Assembly: GCF_002198715.1 (NCBI RefSeq)
Contig: NZ_MWLK01000031.1
Span: 44,700-108,699 of the forward strand
From: Rhodomicrobium sp. R_RK_3
GTDB taxonomy: Bacteria > Pseudomonadota > Alphaproteobacteria > Rhizobiales > Rhodomicrobiaceae
Length of the DNA stretch: 64,000 nt
Reading direction: 5' to 3'
Under the pieces are notes generated by a model. The model was not told the DNA's origin, did not search any database, and saw only the letters and a program-made list of their open reading frames with translations. How positions within the stretch are numbered: position 1 is the first letter of the stretch; each line of letters starts with the position of its first letter. Shown here piece by piece: positions 17,873-26,250 of the stretch. The translations under genes were made by a program, and so were the position numbers.

Positions 17873-19210
17873 CTAATTCATTGCAATCAGCTTGGCCTTG
17901 TCGGTCAAGACGAACATGCGCCCGCCCGCGACGATCGGCGAAATATAGACCGGCGTGTCGAGATCGCGCTTGGTGGAGATCTCGCCGGTGCGCGCATCGA
18001 CGCCGACCAGCAGGCCCTTGTTCGAGGCGACCCACAGCTTGCCGCCCGCCAGCGTCGGACCGCTCCAACTCCGCGCGCTCGGCAGGCCGACGCTCCAGCG
18101 CGTCTTGCCGCTCTTGCGGTCGAGCGCGTAGAGCTGGCTGTTCATGTCGACGACGAAGACGCTGCCGCCGGCAACCCACGGCGTCTGCGCGGCGCGGATG
18201 TCCTTCGACCACACCCGCTCGCCCGATTTCATGTTGGTGGCGATGACGCGGCCGGAACGGCTGGCGGCGAACACGACGCCGTCGTCGATCACCGGCCGGG
18301 CCGCATCGCCGATGCTGGTCGCGCCCGAGCCGGTCACGCCGCCGGTGATGGAATCGGTCCAGCGCTGCTGGCCGGAATTGGTGTCGATGGCGGTGACTTC
18401 ACCGGAGGAATAGGAGACGACGAGCGTCGTGCCCGACACCGCTGGGCTGACATTGCTCAGCACCGAGGCGCCTTCCGGCAGGCCGCGCGCGGTCCAGAGC
18501 TGCTGGCCGTTCTCGGCCGAGAGCGCATAGAGTTCGCTGTCGGTGTTGACGACGAAGACCTTGCCGTTGGCCACGGTCGGCGAAGTGCGGATCGGTACCT
18601 GCAGCGACTTGGTCCAGATCGCCTTGCCGCTGCCGGTGTCCAGCGCCACCACCGTGCCGAAGCCGGTCGCCACGAACAGCCGCTCGCCATCCGCCGCCAT
18701 GCCGCCGCCATAGCCGGCATCCGCCTTCTCGTTCTCAGGCTGCAGGTCGACGCGCCAGGCGCGGCCGCCATTCAGCGAAAAGGCGGAGACGCGCCCCTCG
18801 CGGTCGAGGGTGAAAACCTTGCCGCCATGCACGATCGGCAGGGCGGTGATGCGGCCGTCGGAGCTCGAGCCCGCGCCGGCATCCTCGGTCCAGATCGTCT
18901 TGGCCTCGCCGGAATAGGCCAGATGTCCCGGCGCGTTGCTGGCGTTGCCGCCCGGCTGGCTCCAGGACGCGTTCTGCTGCTGCGCCGGCAGCACCACCGG
19001 CTCCTTCGAGGAATCATTGGTCGAGGCGGTCGTCTCGGAGCTGAGCACCGAAACCCGCGTGCCCGGCAGCGGCGGCTTGTCGGCCGGGCCGAACAGGCTG
19101 GAGACGCCTGGAATTGACGGCAGGCTCGAGCTCTCACCGCATCCGGCAACGACGAGAGCGGCCGCCAATGCGACGCCGATCGAAAACCCGTTACGCAGAT
19201 TGCCTGCCAT
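17873..19210 (-). CDS. bamB: Outer membrane assembly lipoprotein BamB (PQQ-like beta-propeller)
   Basis: 445 aa. Lipobox LVVAGC with lipidation at Cys24, then a Ser/Pro/Thr-rich linker and eight-bladed propeller repeats such as GKVFVVNTDSELYALSAENGQQLW, DDGVVFAASRSGRVIATNMKSGERVWS and GGSVFVVDMNSQLYALDRKSGKTRW. BamB helps the BAM complex insert outer-membrane beta-barrels. TAGGGA, formed by the upstream gene's stop region, provides the ribosome site 8 nt before the ATG, so it is closely coupled to the YfgM-like gene. Confidence 0.93.
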   Translation of the reverse strand: MAGNLRNGFSIGVALAAALVVAGCGESSSLPSIPGVSSLFGPADKPPLPGTRVSVLSSETTASTNDSSKEPVVLPAQQQNASWSQPGGNASNAPGHLAYSGEAKTIWTEDAGAGSSSDGRITALPIVHGGKVFTLDREGRVSAFSLNGGRAWRVDLQPENEKADAGYGGGMAADGERLFVATGFGTVVALDTGSGKAIWTKSLQVPIRTSPTVANGKVFVVNTDSELYALSAENGQQLWTARGLPEGASVLSNVSPAVSGTTLVVSYSSGEVTAIDTNSGQQRWTDSITGGVTGSGATSIGDAARPVIDDGVVFAASRSGRVIATNMKSGERVWSKDIRAAQTPWVAGGSVFVVDMNSQLYALDRKSGKTRWSVGLPSARSWSGPTLAGGKLWVASNKGLLVGVDARTGEISTKRDLDTPVYISPIVAGGRMFVLTDKAKLIAMN

Positions 19211-19218
19211 GGATATCC

Positions 19219-19932
19219 CTATTGCGTTTGACTGTCTTTTTGCGTGCCCGGCTTGGCTTGCGGCACGATGGTGACCTTACCGGGTGCCTTCACCAGCAAT
19301 GCGAGCATCAGCTCCGCGCGTTTCCGTATCTCCGCCGGAGCGGACGGATCGCCGAGGATCTGACCAAACAGCTTCTCTGATTCGGCCATATTCCCCGCAC
19401 GGAAAGCCGACAATCCTAACAACTCTCGCGCGGAATAACGCCACGGATTCGTGTCGGTATTAAGTCCGGCGAGCCGGCGCGACATCTCGGCCGGGTCAGC
19501 GTCGTCGATGCGCAAGGTCGCGGCCTGGAGCGTGGCGTAATCGCGCAGCACCGGGTCGGTGCCGTTGCGCACGACCTTCTCGTAAGCGGCCACCGCCTCG
19601 CCCTTGCGGCCTTCCTGGGCGAAGATCGCGGCACGCTCGAGACCGGCGAGGGTCTGGTAGCCGCCGCCCGCCGAATTGCCGAGCTTGGCGAAGGCTTCGC
19701 TCGCCTCGGCATATTTCTTGTCGTTGACGAGCTGGCCGGCCTGGTAATAGGCGGCGCCGTTCTCGGCCGCGCGCTTTTCCGCCCACCAATTGAACATGTT
19801 GTAGCCGCCGACGATGACGATGATGATCCCGGCGCCGATCAGCACATAGACGCCGTACTTGTCCCAAAGCCGCGCGATCTGCTCGCGCCGCATGTCGTCT
19901 TCGACTTCCCGGAAAATATTGTCATCGCTCAT
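19219..19932 (-). CDS. YfgM-like tetratricopeptide membrane protein
   Basis: 237 aa. N-terminal acidic SDDNIFREVEDDMRREQIARLWDKYG, one transmembrane helix (VLIGAGIIIVIVGGYNMFNWW, about residues 27-47), then a periplasmic TPR-like helical domain. This is the DUF2133/YfgM class encoded next to bamB; YfgM in E. coli sits at the SecYEG translocon with PpiD. Start ATG 19932 gives the conserved N-terminus; GTG 19962 would add ten residues. It is 8 nt upstream of bamB. Confidence 0.88.
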   Translation of the reverse strand: MSDDNIFREVEDDMRREQIARLWDKYGVYVLIGAGIIIVIVGGYNMFNWWAEKRAAENGAAYYQAGQLVNDKKYAEASEAFAKLGNSAGGGYQTLAGLERAAIFAQEGRKGEAVAAYEKVVRNGTDPVLRDYATLQAATLRIDDADPAEMSRRLAGLNTDTNPWRYSARELLGLSAFRAGNMAESEKLFGQILGDPSAPAEIRKRAELMLALLVKAPGKVTIVPQAKPGTQKDSQTQ

Positions 19933-20052
19933 TTTTTTATCGCCGGCGTACAGCGCCGCCACCTCTTAGGGGATTACATTCAAAACGGGAGCGGGCAAGA
20001 CCCCCGGCGGCGGTCGCGCCCCTACAGTTCGGTTATCGGGCGGCGGCCTTCC

Positions 20053-20928
20053 TCAGACGCCGCGCAGCTTGGGCCGCTTGGCCGGCTTGGGCTTGGGCCC
20101 GGGCGCCGCGTCCTCGCGCATGGCATAGACATGTTCGTCGGCCGGGAAGGCGCGGCCCCGCACGGCGTCGGCATAGTCCTTCACCGCGCCCTCGATGGCA
20201 TTGCCCAGCTCGGCGAATTTCTTCACGAATTTCGGCACGCGCGGGCTGAGGCCCAGCATGTCCTCCAGCACCAGGATCTGGCCGTCGCAGGAAACCGACG
20301 CGCCGATGCCGATGGTCGGGATCGGGATCTGCTTGGTGATGCGGGCGGCGAGCAGTTCGGCCATGCCCTCCAGCACCACGGAGAAGGCGCCCGCCTCGGC
20401 GACTGCGGCGGCGTCCGCCTCGATGGCGGCCCATTCGGACTGGCGGCGGCCTTGCGTCTTGAAGCCGCCCATGACGTTCACCGATTGCGGCGTCAGCCCG
20501 ATATGCGCCATGACCGGAATGCCGCGCTCGGTCAGATAGTGGATGGTCTCGGCCATGCGCGAGCCGCCTTCGAGCTTGATGGCGCCGCAGCCGGTCTCCT
20601 TCATCACCCGCGCCGCGTTGCGGAAGGCGATGTTGGGGCTCTCCTCATAGGTGCCGAAGGGCATGTCGACGACGATCAGCGCCTTGGACGAGCCGCGCAC
20701 CACGGCGGCGCCATGCATGATCATCAGCTCGAGCGGCACCGGCACGGTCGATTCATAGCCATGCATGACCATGCCGAGCGAATCGCCGACAAGCAGGAAA
20801 TCGACATAGGGGTCGATGATCCGCGCCGTATGGGCGTGATAGGCCGTCAGCGACACGATCGGCTCGCCGCCCTTGCGGGCGGCAATATCGGGGGCTGTCA
20901 GGCGTCTGACCGGGGCTTGTATCGACAT
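20053..20928 (-). CDS. panB: 3-methyl-2-oxobutanoate hydroxymethyltransferase
   Basis: 291 aa Pan[32 protein letters not shown] at the N-terminus, metal-site segments [13 protein letters not shown] and [36 protein letters not shown], and TIGIGAS with the end of the barrel. It transfers a hydroxymethyl group from methylene-THF to 2-oxoisovalerate, the first step of pantothenate/CoA synthesis. panC is not adjacent. The tail is Pro/Lys-rich. It heads the minus-strand series panB, YfgM-like, bamB, der, holC, with a 120-bp gap before the YfgM-like gene. Confidence 0.96.
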   Translation of the reverse strand: MSIQAPVRRLTAPDIAARKGGEPIVSLTAYHAHTARIIDPYVDFLLVGDSLGMVMHGYESTVPVPLELMIMHGAAVVRGSSKALIVVDMPFGTYEESPNIAFRNAARVMKETGCGAIKLEGGSRMAETIHYLTERGIPVMAHIGLTPQSVNVMGGFKTQGRRQSEWAAIEADAAAVAEAGAFSVVLEGMAELLAARITKQIPIPTIGIGASVSCDGQILVLEDMLGLSPRVPKFVKKFAELGNAIEGAVKDYADAVRGRAFPADEHVYAMREDAAPGPKPKPAKRPKLRGV

Positions 20929-21076
20929 ATCGTTCCATTTATGGACGGCAAATTTCCTCCCCGTTAAGGAGTTGTTTGCGTCCGCTGGTGTTCAATGCAG
21001 CAGATTTATAGACTCCGGGCCCGGCGATAAAGGGCTATTCGCGTCTAAATTGGGCATAAGAGGACATTTCGAGCAA

Positions 21077-21634
21077 ATGGGGGCGATCAAGATCCGGCAT
21101 GGGGCGGATGTCCGCCGCGCCGCCAAATCCGTGCTCGGCCTGGGCGCGGCCTGGCTTGCGGCCATCGCCGCCATTGCGCTGCTGGCGGCGGCGCGCGCCG
21201 ATGCGATGCCGGGCGCTTCGGCGGCAATCGGACTTCACCGCGAGGCCGGCCTGACGCTGGCGCGGGGTGGGCCCTGCCCGGACGGGCGCCCTTGCGCCGA
21301 AGGACGCTATGAAGAGGCGCCCTACGAGGTGCCGCGCCATTACCCGCAGGGCTGGAAGGGCGATCCGCCGCCCTACCCGCCCGAGGCCGAAAATTCCGAC
21401 GATTGCGTCGAGGACCCCTATGCGGCCCGCGCCTATCCCATCCGCACGCCGCCCGCGCCCTATCCCGGCGATCCGATGCTGGAGGAGCCCTGCGGCGTCC
21501 GCTGCTGGTGGCGGCGGCTGCGCGCGGGCTATTGCGGGCGCGGCTGCGACTATTACCGCTACCGCATGACCGCCTTCCCCGAGGGGCATCTCGGCCGCCA
21601 TCCCCGGCGCGTGGCCTGCCGCACCGACCACTAA
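21077..21634 (+). CDS. Small exported Pro/Tyr/Cys-rich protein of unknown function
   Basis: 185 aa. Positively charged N-terminus, then a strong hydrophobic helix (VLGLGAAWLAAIAAIALLAAARADA), either a signal peptide or an anchor. The mature part is rich in Pro, Tyr and Arg, with cysteines in GGPCPDGRPCAEG, DDCVED, EEPCGVRCWW, GYCGRGCDYYRYRM and a terminal VACRTDH, which could form disulfides. I do not recognise a family. The start ATG 21077 is chosen because the hydrophobic segment is then N-terminal; the frame is open upstream across the panB promoter region. First of three small secreted genes in a row. Confidence 0.55.
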   Translation: MGAIKIRHGADVRRAAKSVLGLGAAWLAAIAAIALLAAARADAMPGASAAIGLHREAGLTLARGGPCPDGRPCAEGRYEEAPYEVPRHYPQGWKGDPPPYPPEAENSDDCVEDPYAARAYPIRTPPAPYPGDPMLEEPCGVRCWWRRLRAGYCGRGCDYYRYRMTAFPEGHLGRHPRRVACRTDH

Positions 21635-21665
21635 GCCGTTGGGCCGCTGCAAGATTTCCCCGCGA

Positions 21666-21683
21666 CTGTCACAGTTATGTCAC
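21666..21683 (+). promoter_or_regulatory. Candidate Pho box
   Basis: CTGTCAC-AGTT-ATGTCAC: two 7-bp direct repeats with an AT-rich 4-bp spacer, matching the PhoB consensus repeat CTGTCAT at 6/7 and 5/7 positions with the correct 11-bp period. It lies 124 bp upstream of the small Cys-rich gene at 21808. Not tested. Confidence 0.45.
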
Positions 21684-21731
21684 GTCATCTGTGAGTTCGC
21701 CGTGGTTCGGGCAGGCCGTGCGGCGCAATTA

Positions 21732-21753
21732 TTCATTGCTGGTTCATTCGAAT
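21732..21753 (+). promoter_or_regulatory. TTCATT direct repeat, 11-bp period
   Basis: TTCATTGCTGG followed directly by TTCATTCGAAT: TTCATT recurs exactly 11 bp apart, 54 bp before the ATG of the 114-aa secreted protein. The same spacing of TTCA is seen upstream of the genes at 39006 and 61243. Confidence 0.45.
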
Positions 21754-21807
21754 TCCTCTTTCCTGATGTAAAGATGGCGGGCTCACCGTCGTCTTTAAGG
21801 AGAATGG

Positions 21808-22152
21808 ATGAAACGGTGCCTCTGCCTTTTGCTGATCGTGTCAGGACTCCTCTTCGCCGGCTCCCCGGCTGCTTTTGCATTTCCGCTCATCGGTAAGGCT
21901 TATTCGCCGCTGGCCGAGCAAAGCTTGGCCGATAAGGCCGACGACGATCGCGGCCGGAAATTGCTGCGCTCCGAGAGGAAGCTGGACGAGGAGAAGAAGG
22001 AGCGCAAAAGCCTGGGCGCGGGCTTTTGGGGCGGTCCCTATTGGGGCTACGGCCCGCGCTGGGGGCATCCGTGCGAATCCTGCCGCGCGAGCTGCGAGGG
22101 CGACGAGGACGGCAATCGCTGCCGCCGCTGCCGGATGCGCTGCGGCTGGTGA
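21808..22152 (+). CDS. Small exported Cys-rich protein of unknown function
   Basis: 114 aa. Signal peptide MKRCLCLLLIVSGLLFAGSPAAFA, a short charged helical stretch (SERKLDEEKKERKSLG), an aromatic Gly/Tyr/Trp patch (GFWGGPYWGYGPRWG), and a C-terminal cysteine cluster HPCESCRASCEGDEDGNRCRRCRMRCGW with six mature cysteines in CxxC/CxxxC spacing. That spacing suggests disulfides or metal binding in the periplasm or outside. No family recognised. AAGGAG lies 5 nt before ATG 21808. A candidate Pho box and an 11-bp direct repeat lie upstream. Confidence 0.7.
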   Translation: MKRCLCLLLIVSGLLFAGSPAAFAFPLIGKAYSPLAEQSLADKADDDRGRKLLRSERKLDEEKKERKSLGAGFWGGPYWGYGPRWGHPCESCRASCEGDEDGNRCRRCRMRCGW

Positions 22153-22443
22153 CGCGAGAGCCGCCAACACGCCGGCTTGCCATTTCCATCGCTCATCGCT
22201 AGATTATTTTTCAGCCTAAGCTTCCCAACGACTTGACGATGCGTCCCTTCGCACGCGCGGAAGCTAGCGATACCGCCGCAACACCTTGCTCCGCCGTTTT
22301 ATTCGCGCAAATTTGCTCAATTTACATTTAAGTGCGGGGCGCGCCGCCCTGAGCTATGTCCGTCTGCGAGGCGAGTAACGAACGATCGGGAAACGATCAT
22401 GAGCAACCTGTCGCCCGCCTTTCGACAAGCTTAGGAGACGACC

Positions 22444-22734
22444 GTGAAAACATTCATCATCCTGCTTTCCGCGCTGACCTTGGGCGCGCTCTCACTCTCC
22501 ACAATCGCCAAGGCCGAGCCTGCCACCCAGATCTCCGCGATCTCAGTAGAGGCCGGAGCGGCCGCGCCGCTGCTACTTGCGGGCTATGGCGGCCATTATC
22601 GCTATCGCCGCGACTACCGTGACGCGTTCGGGGAAGGTTTCGGCTGGTATCCGCACGGCTATTACCGGGGCTTCTGCTATGACCGCCCGTATCACTGGTG
22701 GTGCCGCAGATATTTCTTCCGGCGCTATCATTAA
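22444..22734 (+). CDS. Small exported Tyr/Arg/Gly-rich protein
   Basis: 96 aa. Signal peptide KTFIILLSALTLGALSLSTIAKA, then a short mature region ending in a Tyr/Arg/His-rich stretch (GYGGHYRYRRDYRDAFGEGFGWYPHG, then YRGFCYDRPYHWWCRRYFFRRYH) with two cysteines. Such proteins are common, poorly understood secreted products in rhizobia. GTG start with AGGAG about 7 nt upstream. Its TAA and the stop of the convergent gene share the same TTAA (22731-22734), and its terminator falls inside that gene. Confidence 0.7.
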   Translation: MKTFIILLSALTLGALSLSTIAKAEPATQISAISVEAGAAAPLLLAGYGGHYRYRRDYRDAFGEGFGWYPHGYYRGFCYDRPYHWWCRRYFFRRYH

Positions 22735-24416
22735 TCGCCGTCAACCGTCCCAACCTCTGAAGGCGGCTCCTCGAGCCGCCTTTCATGCTGCGCCGGGCAA
22801 CCGGCGTCGGCGTCGAGCCAGCCCTGGTAGCGGACGATAAGCGCATCCGTCAGCGGGGCGTAGAGCGCGACATCGAAATGGAACTTGCCGCCTGCCTCGA
22901 ATTCGCGCGTCTCGCTTCGCGGCAGCAGCCGGCGCGGGATCGGCAGGCCGAGAAACCAGCCGCGCCGCACGCCGAAATGCAGGCATCCCGCCGCGACCGG
23001 CAAGGCAAGCTCATAGGCGAAGAGGCCGAAACGCTCGATAATGTGCCCCGGCCGGACGGATGGGCTGAGATGCGAGCGGAATTTGGCGCCGCCGAAATCG
23101 CGCTGCCATAGCTCGCCATCCCCCTGGCGCCATTTGGTGACGCGGACGCGGACGCCATTCCCGGCAGGCGGGAAACCGAAGACCCAGGCCGCGAGGCGCG
23201 CGACCGGCCCGGCGCCGCGCGTGACATCGGCAAGGCCCGAAAAGCTCTCCATGTCCTGCACCGCGTGGGTGCGGCGGATGCTTGCCGGCAGCTCCGCCCA
23301 GCGCGCGCCGGTGGCGCGCTGAAACAGCGTCGGCGCGGCGGTCTCGGCGATGTCGAAGCGGACGGCGAGATCGGAGGCGGCGGCCTCCAGCTCGGCAAGG
23401 CTCAGATCGGCGATGCAGGGGCGGGCGCCGGGCGCGATGCCGCCGAGCCGCCGGATGACGGCGCGGGCGGCAATGGCGGGGATGAAGGGGCCGTCGCCCG
23501 CCTCGGCGAGCAACCGCCAGCGGCGGCGGACCGGCTCGCCGCGAACCATGCCGACGATTTCGACGATCATGCCGCCGCGATCGGTGCCGAAGGGCTTGGC
23601 CAGCCGCGCGGCCCATAGCACCGGCGAGACCAGCCATGTCGGACCGGGCAGCAGGCCCCGGCGGCGCATGAGGCTCAGCAGCGTCAGCCCGTCATGCATC
23701 GCGCCGAGTTCCAGCCCGGCGCGGAACAGCACCGAGCGCGCCTGGAACCGCGCTGGAAATAATACGAGGTCCGGCGCGCCCATGAGGCTGGCCGAACGCC
23801 TGTCGCCAGGGCGCAGTTCGAGGCGCCGCCGGTCCGTCCAGCCGGTCTGTTCGCGCCAGACGCCGCCGCGCCAGATCTTGAGCGGCGCTCCCGCCTGGCC
23901 GAGGATGGAGGCGATGACCGACCGGCCGCGCGGGGCGCGATTGCCGGGCAGGATGGCGCTCTCGATGCTGAGGATTTCCGAAAAGCCCTCGCCAAGCCGG
24001 GCCGCCGCCGCCGCCGAGATCGCCGGCACGGTGGAGACGCCGGACAGCACGCGGCGGCCCGCCCGCTTCGCCTCGGCGTCGAGCGCGGCGATACCGGCGG
24101 TGAAGGCCCCGTCATCGGAGAAATCCAGATAGTCCATGCCATGCGCGATGCAAAATCGGGCGAGCCGGTAGGGATCGGCGCCATAGGCCTGGAACGGCCC
24201 GGCGGCGTCGACCACCACATCCGGCGCCGCGTCCGCGACGGGCGCGAGGTCGCCGCCGATGTCGACGCGGATCGGCCGTCCGCCGTGCCGGCGCGCGAAG
24301 TCCGAGGCTTTGGCGAGATCGCGCCCGGCAACCGCGACTTCGACGCCGTCCCGGAGCAGCAGCCGGGCCAGGAAACCGCCGAAGACGCCGTAGCCGCCGA
24401 GGATGAGCGCCTTCAT
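22731..24416 (-). CDS. Saccharopine-dehydrogenase-like NAD(P)-binding protein with DUF4166 domain
   Basis: 561 aa. The N-terminal Rossmann domain starts MKALILGGYGVFGGFLARLLLRDGVEVAVAGRD and runs through VVVDAAGPFQ, as in saccharopine dehydrogenase-like reductases. The C-terminal about 190 residues (from roughly FQRATGARWAELPASIRRTH) form a DUF4166 domain ending in FHFDVALYAPLTDALIVRYQGWL. Fusions of this kind are found next to DCC-family proteins, as here. The substrate is unknown. Translation is coupled to the DCC gene through an ATGA overlap at 24413-24416. The 3' coding region contains the terminator hairpin of the opposing gene. Confidence 0.8.
   Translation of the reverse strand: MKALILGGYGVFGGFLARLLLRDGVEVAVAGRDLAKASDFARRHGGRPIRVDIGGDLAPVADAAPDVVVDAAGPFQAYGADPYRLARFCIAHGMDYLDFSDDGAFTAGIAALDAEAKRAGRRVLSGVSTVPAISAAAAARLGEGFSEILSIESAILPGNRAPRGRSVIASILGQAGAPLKIWRGGVWREQTGWTDRRRLELRPGDRRSASLMGAPDLVLFPARFQARSVLFRAGLELGAMHDGLTLLSLMRRRGLLPGPTWLVSPVLWAARLAKPFGTDRGGMIVEIVGMVRGEPVRRRWRLLAEAGDGPFIPAIAARAVIRRLGGIAPGARPCIADLSLAELEAAASDLAVRFDIAETAAPTLFQRATGARWAELPASIRRTHAVQDMESFSGLADVTRGAGPVARLAAWVFGFPPAGNGVRVRVTKWRQGDGELWQRDFGGAKFRSHLSPSVRPGHIIERFGLFAYELALPVAAGCLHFGVRRGWFLGLPIPRRLLPRSETREFEAGGKFHFDVALYAPLTDALIVRYQGWLDADAGCPAQHERRLEEPPSEVGTVDGD
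22760..22783 (+). terminator. Terminator of the 96-aa secreted gene, inside the convergent CDS
   Basis: AAGGCGGCTC / GAGCCGCCTT, perfect 10-bp stem with a 3-nt loop and TTTC after it, starting 26 nt downstream of the plus-strand stop at 22734. It lies within codons of the minus-strand DUF4166 gene. Confidence 0.6.
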
Positions 24417-24877
24417 CCGATCAGGCGGCGGCGCAAGGCGGGATCGGGGACGGCACACATGTCGGCGCGGCCGAGCAGGGCGTAGCGGTTGCGGGCGAGG
24501 CGGCGATAGAGCCAGTCCTGCACGGGGCGCGGCAGCATGGCCAGCGGCCGCAGCGCGTGGCCCCAACCGCCGATGCGCCTGCCAACGCGGATGATGGCGT
24601 CGATGGAGGTATAGGCGCGGCCGTCCTCGAGATAGAGCCAGCTATCGGGATCGGCGGGGTCGAGGCCGTAATGGGCCAGCATCGCACGGCCGAGATCGCT
24701 CTGCGTGGCGGCGATCCTGAACTCGCCGCGCCGGTCGAATTTGCAGATCAGCCGCGCGCCGCGCGTGCAGAGGGCGCATTCGCCGTCCATGAACGCGACC
24801 GGGCCGCCATCGTCGAAGGCGGGAATGGCCGGCTCGGCGCGATAGGAGAAGTCCGCGCGGTGTATCAGTGCCGTCAT
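24413..24877 (-). CDS. DCC family thiol-disulfide oxidoreductase-like protein (DUF393)
   Basis: 154 aa. Contains the family signature D31-G-E-C34-A-L-C37 (FMDGECALCTRG), then RGEFRIAATQSDLGRAMLAHYG and DSWLYLEDGRAYTSIDAIIRV, and ends with a WGHALRPLAMLPRPVQDWLYRRLARNR helix. DCC proteins have a thioredoxin-like fold and a CxxC pair, so redox activity is expected but the partner is unknown. ATG 24877 is chosen for AAGGTGG 5-6 nt upstream. The ATGA overlap with the saccharopine-dehydrogenase-like gene suggests the two act together. Confidence 0.83.
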   Translation of the reverse strand: MTALIHRADFSYRAEPAIPAFDDGGPVAFMDGECALCTRGARLICKFDRRGEFRIAATQSDLGRAMLAHYGLDPADPDSWLYLEDGRAYTSIDAIIRVGRRIGGWGHALRPLAMLPRPVQDWLYRRLARNRYALLGRADMCAVPDPALRRRLIG

Positions 24878-25089
24878 CGTCACCACCTTGCATCGCCCGG
24901 CGGCCAGCCGCACGGCAGTCTGACGGCGCCCTGCCGCCGCCGAGCCTCACGCCCGCCCCTACCGCTTGCCGGCCCCGGCGCCATCATCGCCCCGCGCCCC
25001 GGCGAAGGCAAAGCGCAATTCCCCCAGCCGGCCGATCGCGGAAGGGTCGGGGCCGAGGCAGGCGCGGCTGGCCGGGCGCGGCTTCCGGC

Positions 25090-26250
25090 TCAAGCCGCCA
25101 TTTCGGCGCGCTCGCCGGTGGCGATGGCCAGCAGGCGGCGATAGCGGGCGCCGATGGCCTCGCGGCGCAGCGGCTCGAAGGCGCCGGCGCTCTGCAGCCG
25201 GGCGATGTCCTGCTTCAGTCTCGCCTGATCGGTGATCAGGGTGCGCAGGCCCCTGGTGACATCCTCGACCGAATTTGGCGTGCAGCGATAGCCGACATTC
25301 ATGCCGTCGAACAGGCCATCGACGCCCTCATGGCGCGACCACAGGATCGGCACGCCCGCCAGCACCGCTTCCACATAGACCATGCCGAAAGTCTCGGGAC
25401 GGCTCGGCATGACGAAGCCGCCGTAGAAATTCATCACGCTCTGCACGGTGCCATGCTCGAGCGGGTCCATGATCTTGACGCGCTCGGCCATGCCGAATTT
25501 GCGGATCAGGGCGGTCATGTCGAGCAGCGCCCTCGGCCCGCCGCGGCCGTAAATATGCAGCTCGACCTCGGGCACCTCCCGCGAGAGCTGGGCGATGGCC
25601 TGCACCAGGGTGTCGAAGCCCTTGAGTTTCCAATGCTCGAAGGCGAAGGCCGACATCAGTCGGGGTTTTGCGCAATGGACCGGCGGCAGGATGGTGTCGG
25701 CCACGGTGGTGATCGGCAGCAGCTCGAAGCGGGAGGGGTCGAGGTCGAGCGCGGCGGCAAAATAATCGGCCGTCCACGGCGCGGCGGGTAGAAGCAGCGC
25801 CGCGCGCCTCGCCAGCGCCCGGTAGGCGGCGCGCAGGCCCGGCTTGGCTTCGAAAACCCGCCGGTCGGTGCCGCCCCAGAGGCTGGTGATGAAGGGGGTT
25901 CCGGTCTCGGTGGCGAGGCGGTCGGCGATCAGCCCTTCGACGGTGAGCTTATGCGCATGGATCAGGTCGGGCACGACGCCGCGCCGGGCGAGGTCGGCCA
26001 GGATGAAATCGCCGATCTGGGTCAGGTGATGGGTCATGCGCACGCCGTAAGGCGGAGCGCCATAGGCAAGCGCCGTGTGCTGCTCGCCGAAGGCGCGGGC
26101 GGCGAGCCCGCTGCGCCAGCTCACGCGGTTGAGGGAATAGACGAGATGGCGAAAACCAGACGCTGCCTCGATGAGCGAGGCCACGGCCTTGGTCTTCCCC
26201 GGCACCAGCGGGTCGGGAAAATCCGCGCTGATATGGAGGATGGTCTTCAT
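25090..26250 (-). CDS. Glycosyltransferase family 4 protein
   Basis: 386 aa GT-B glycosyltransferase. N-terminal HISADFPDPLVPGKTKAV; LIHAHKLTVEGLIAD; and a C-domain with LHIYGRGGPRALLD. The donor-binding E-x7-E motif is in SRPETFGMVYVEAVLAGVPILWS. Transfers a sugar from a nucleotide-sugar to a growing glycan on the cytosolic face; donor and acceptor are unknown. ATGA overlap (26247-26250) with the upstream polymerase/ligase-like gene shows translational coupling, so both belong to one surface-polysaccharide pathway. Confidence 0.88.
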   Translation of the reverse strand: MKTILHISADFPDPLVPGKTKAVASLIEAASGFRHLVYSLNRVSWRSGLAARAFGEQHTALAYGAPPYGVRMTHHLTQIGDFILADLARRGVVPDLIHAHKLTVEGLIADRLATETGTPFITSLWGGTDRRVFEAKPGLRAAYRALARRAALLLPAAPWTADYFAAALDLDPSRFELLPITTVADTILPPVHCAKPRLMSAFAFEHWKLKGFDTLVQAIAQLSREVPEVELHIYGRGGPRALLDMTALIRKFGMAERVKIMDPLEHGTVQSVMNFYGGFVMPSRPETFGMVYVEAVLAGVPILWSRHEGVDGLFDGMNVGYRCTPNSVEDVTRGLRTLITDQARLKQDIARLQSAGAFEPLRREAIGARYRRLLAIATGERAEMAA

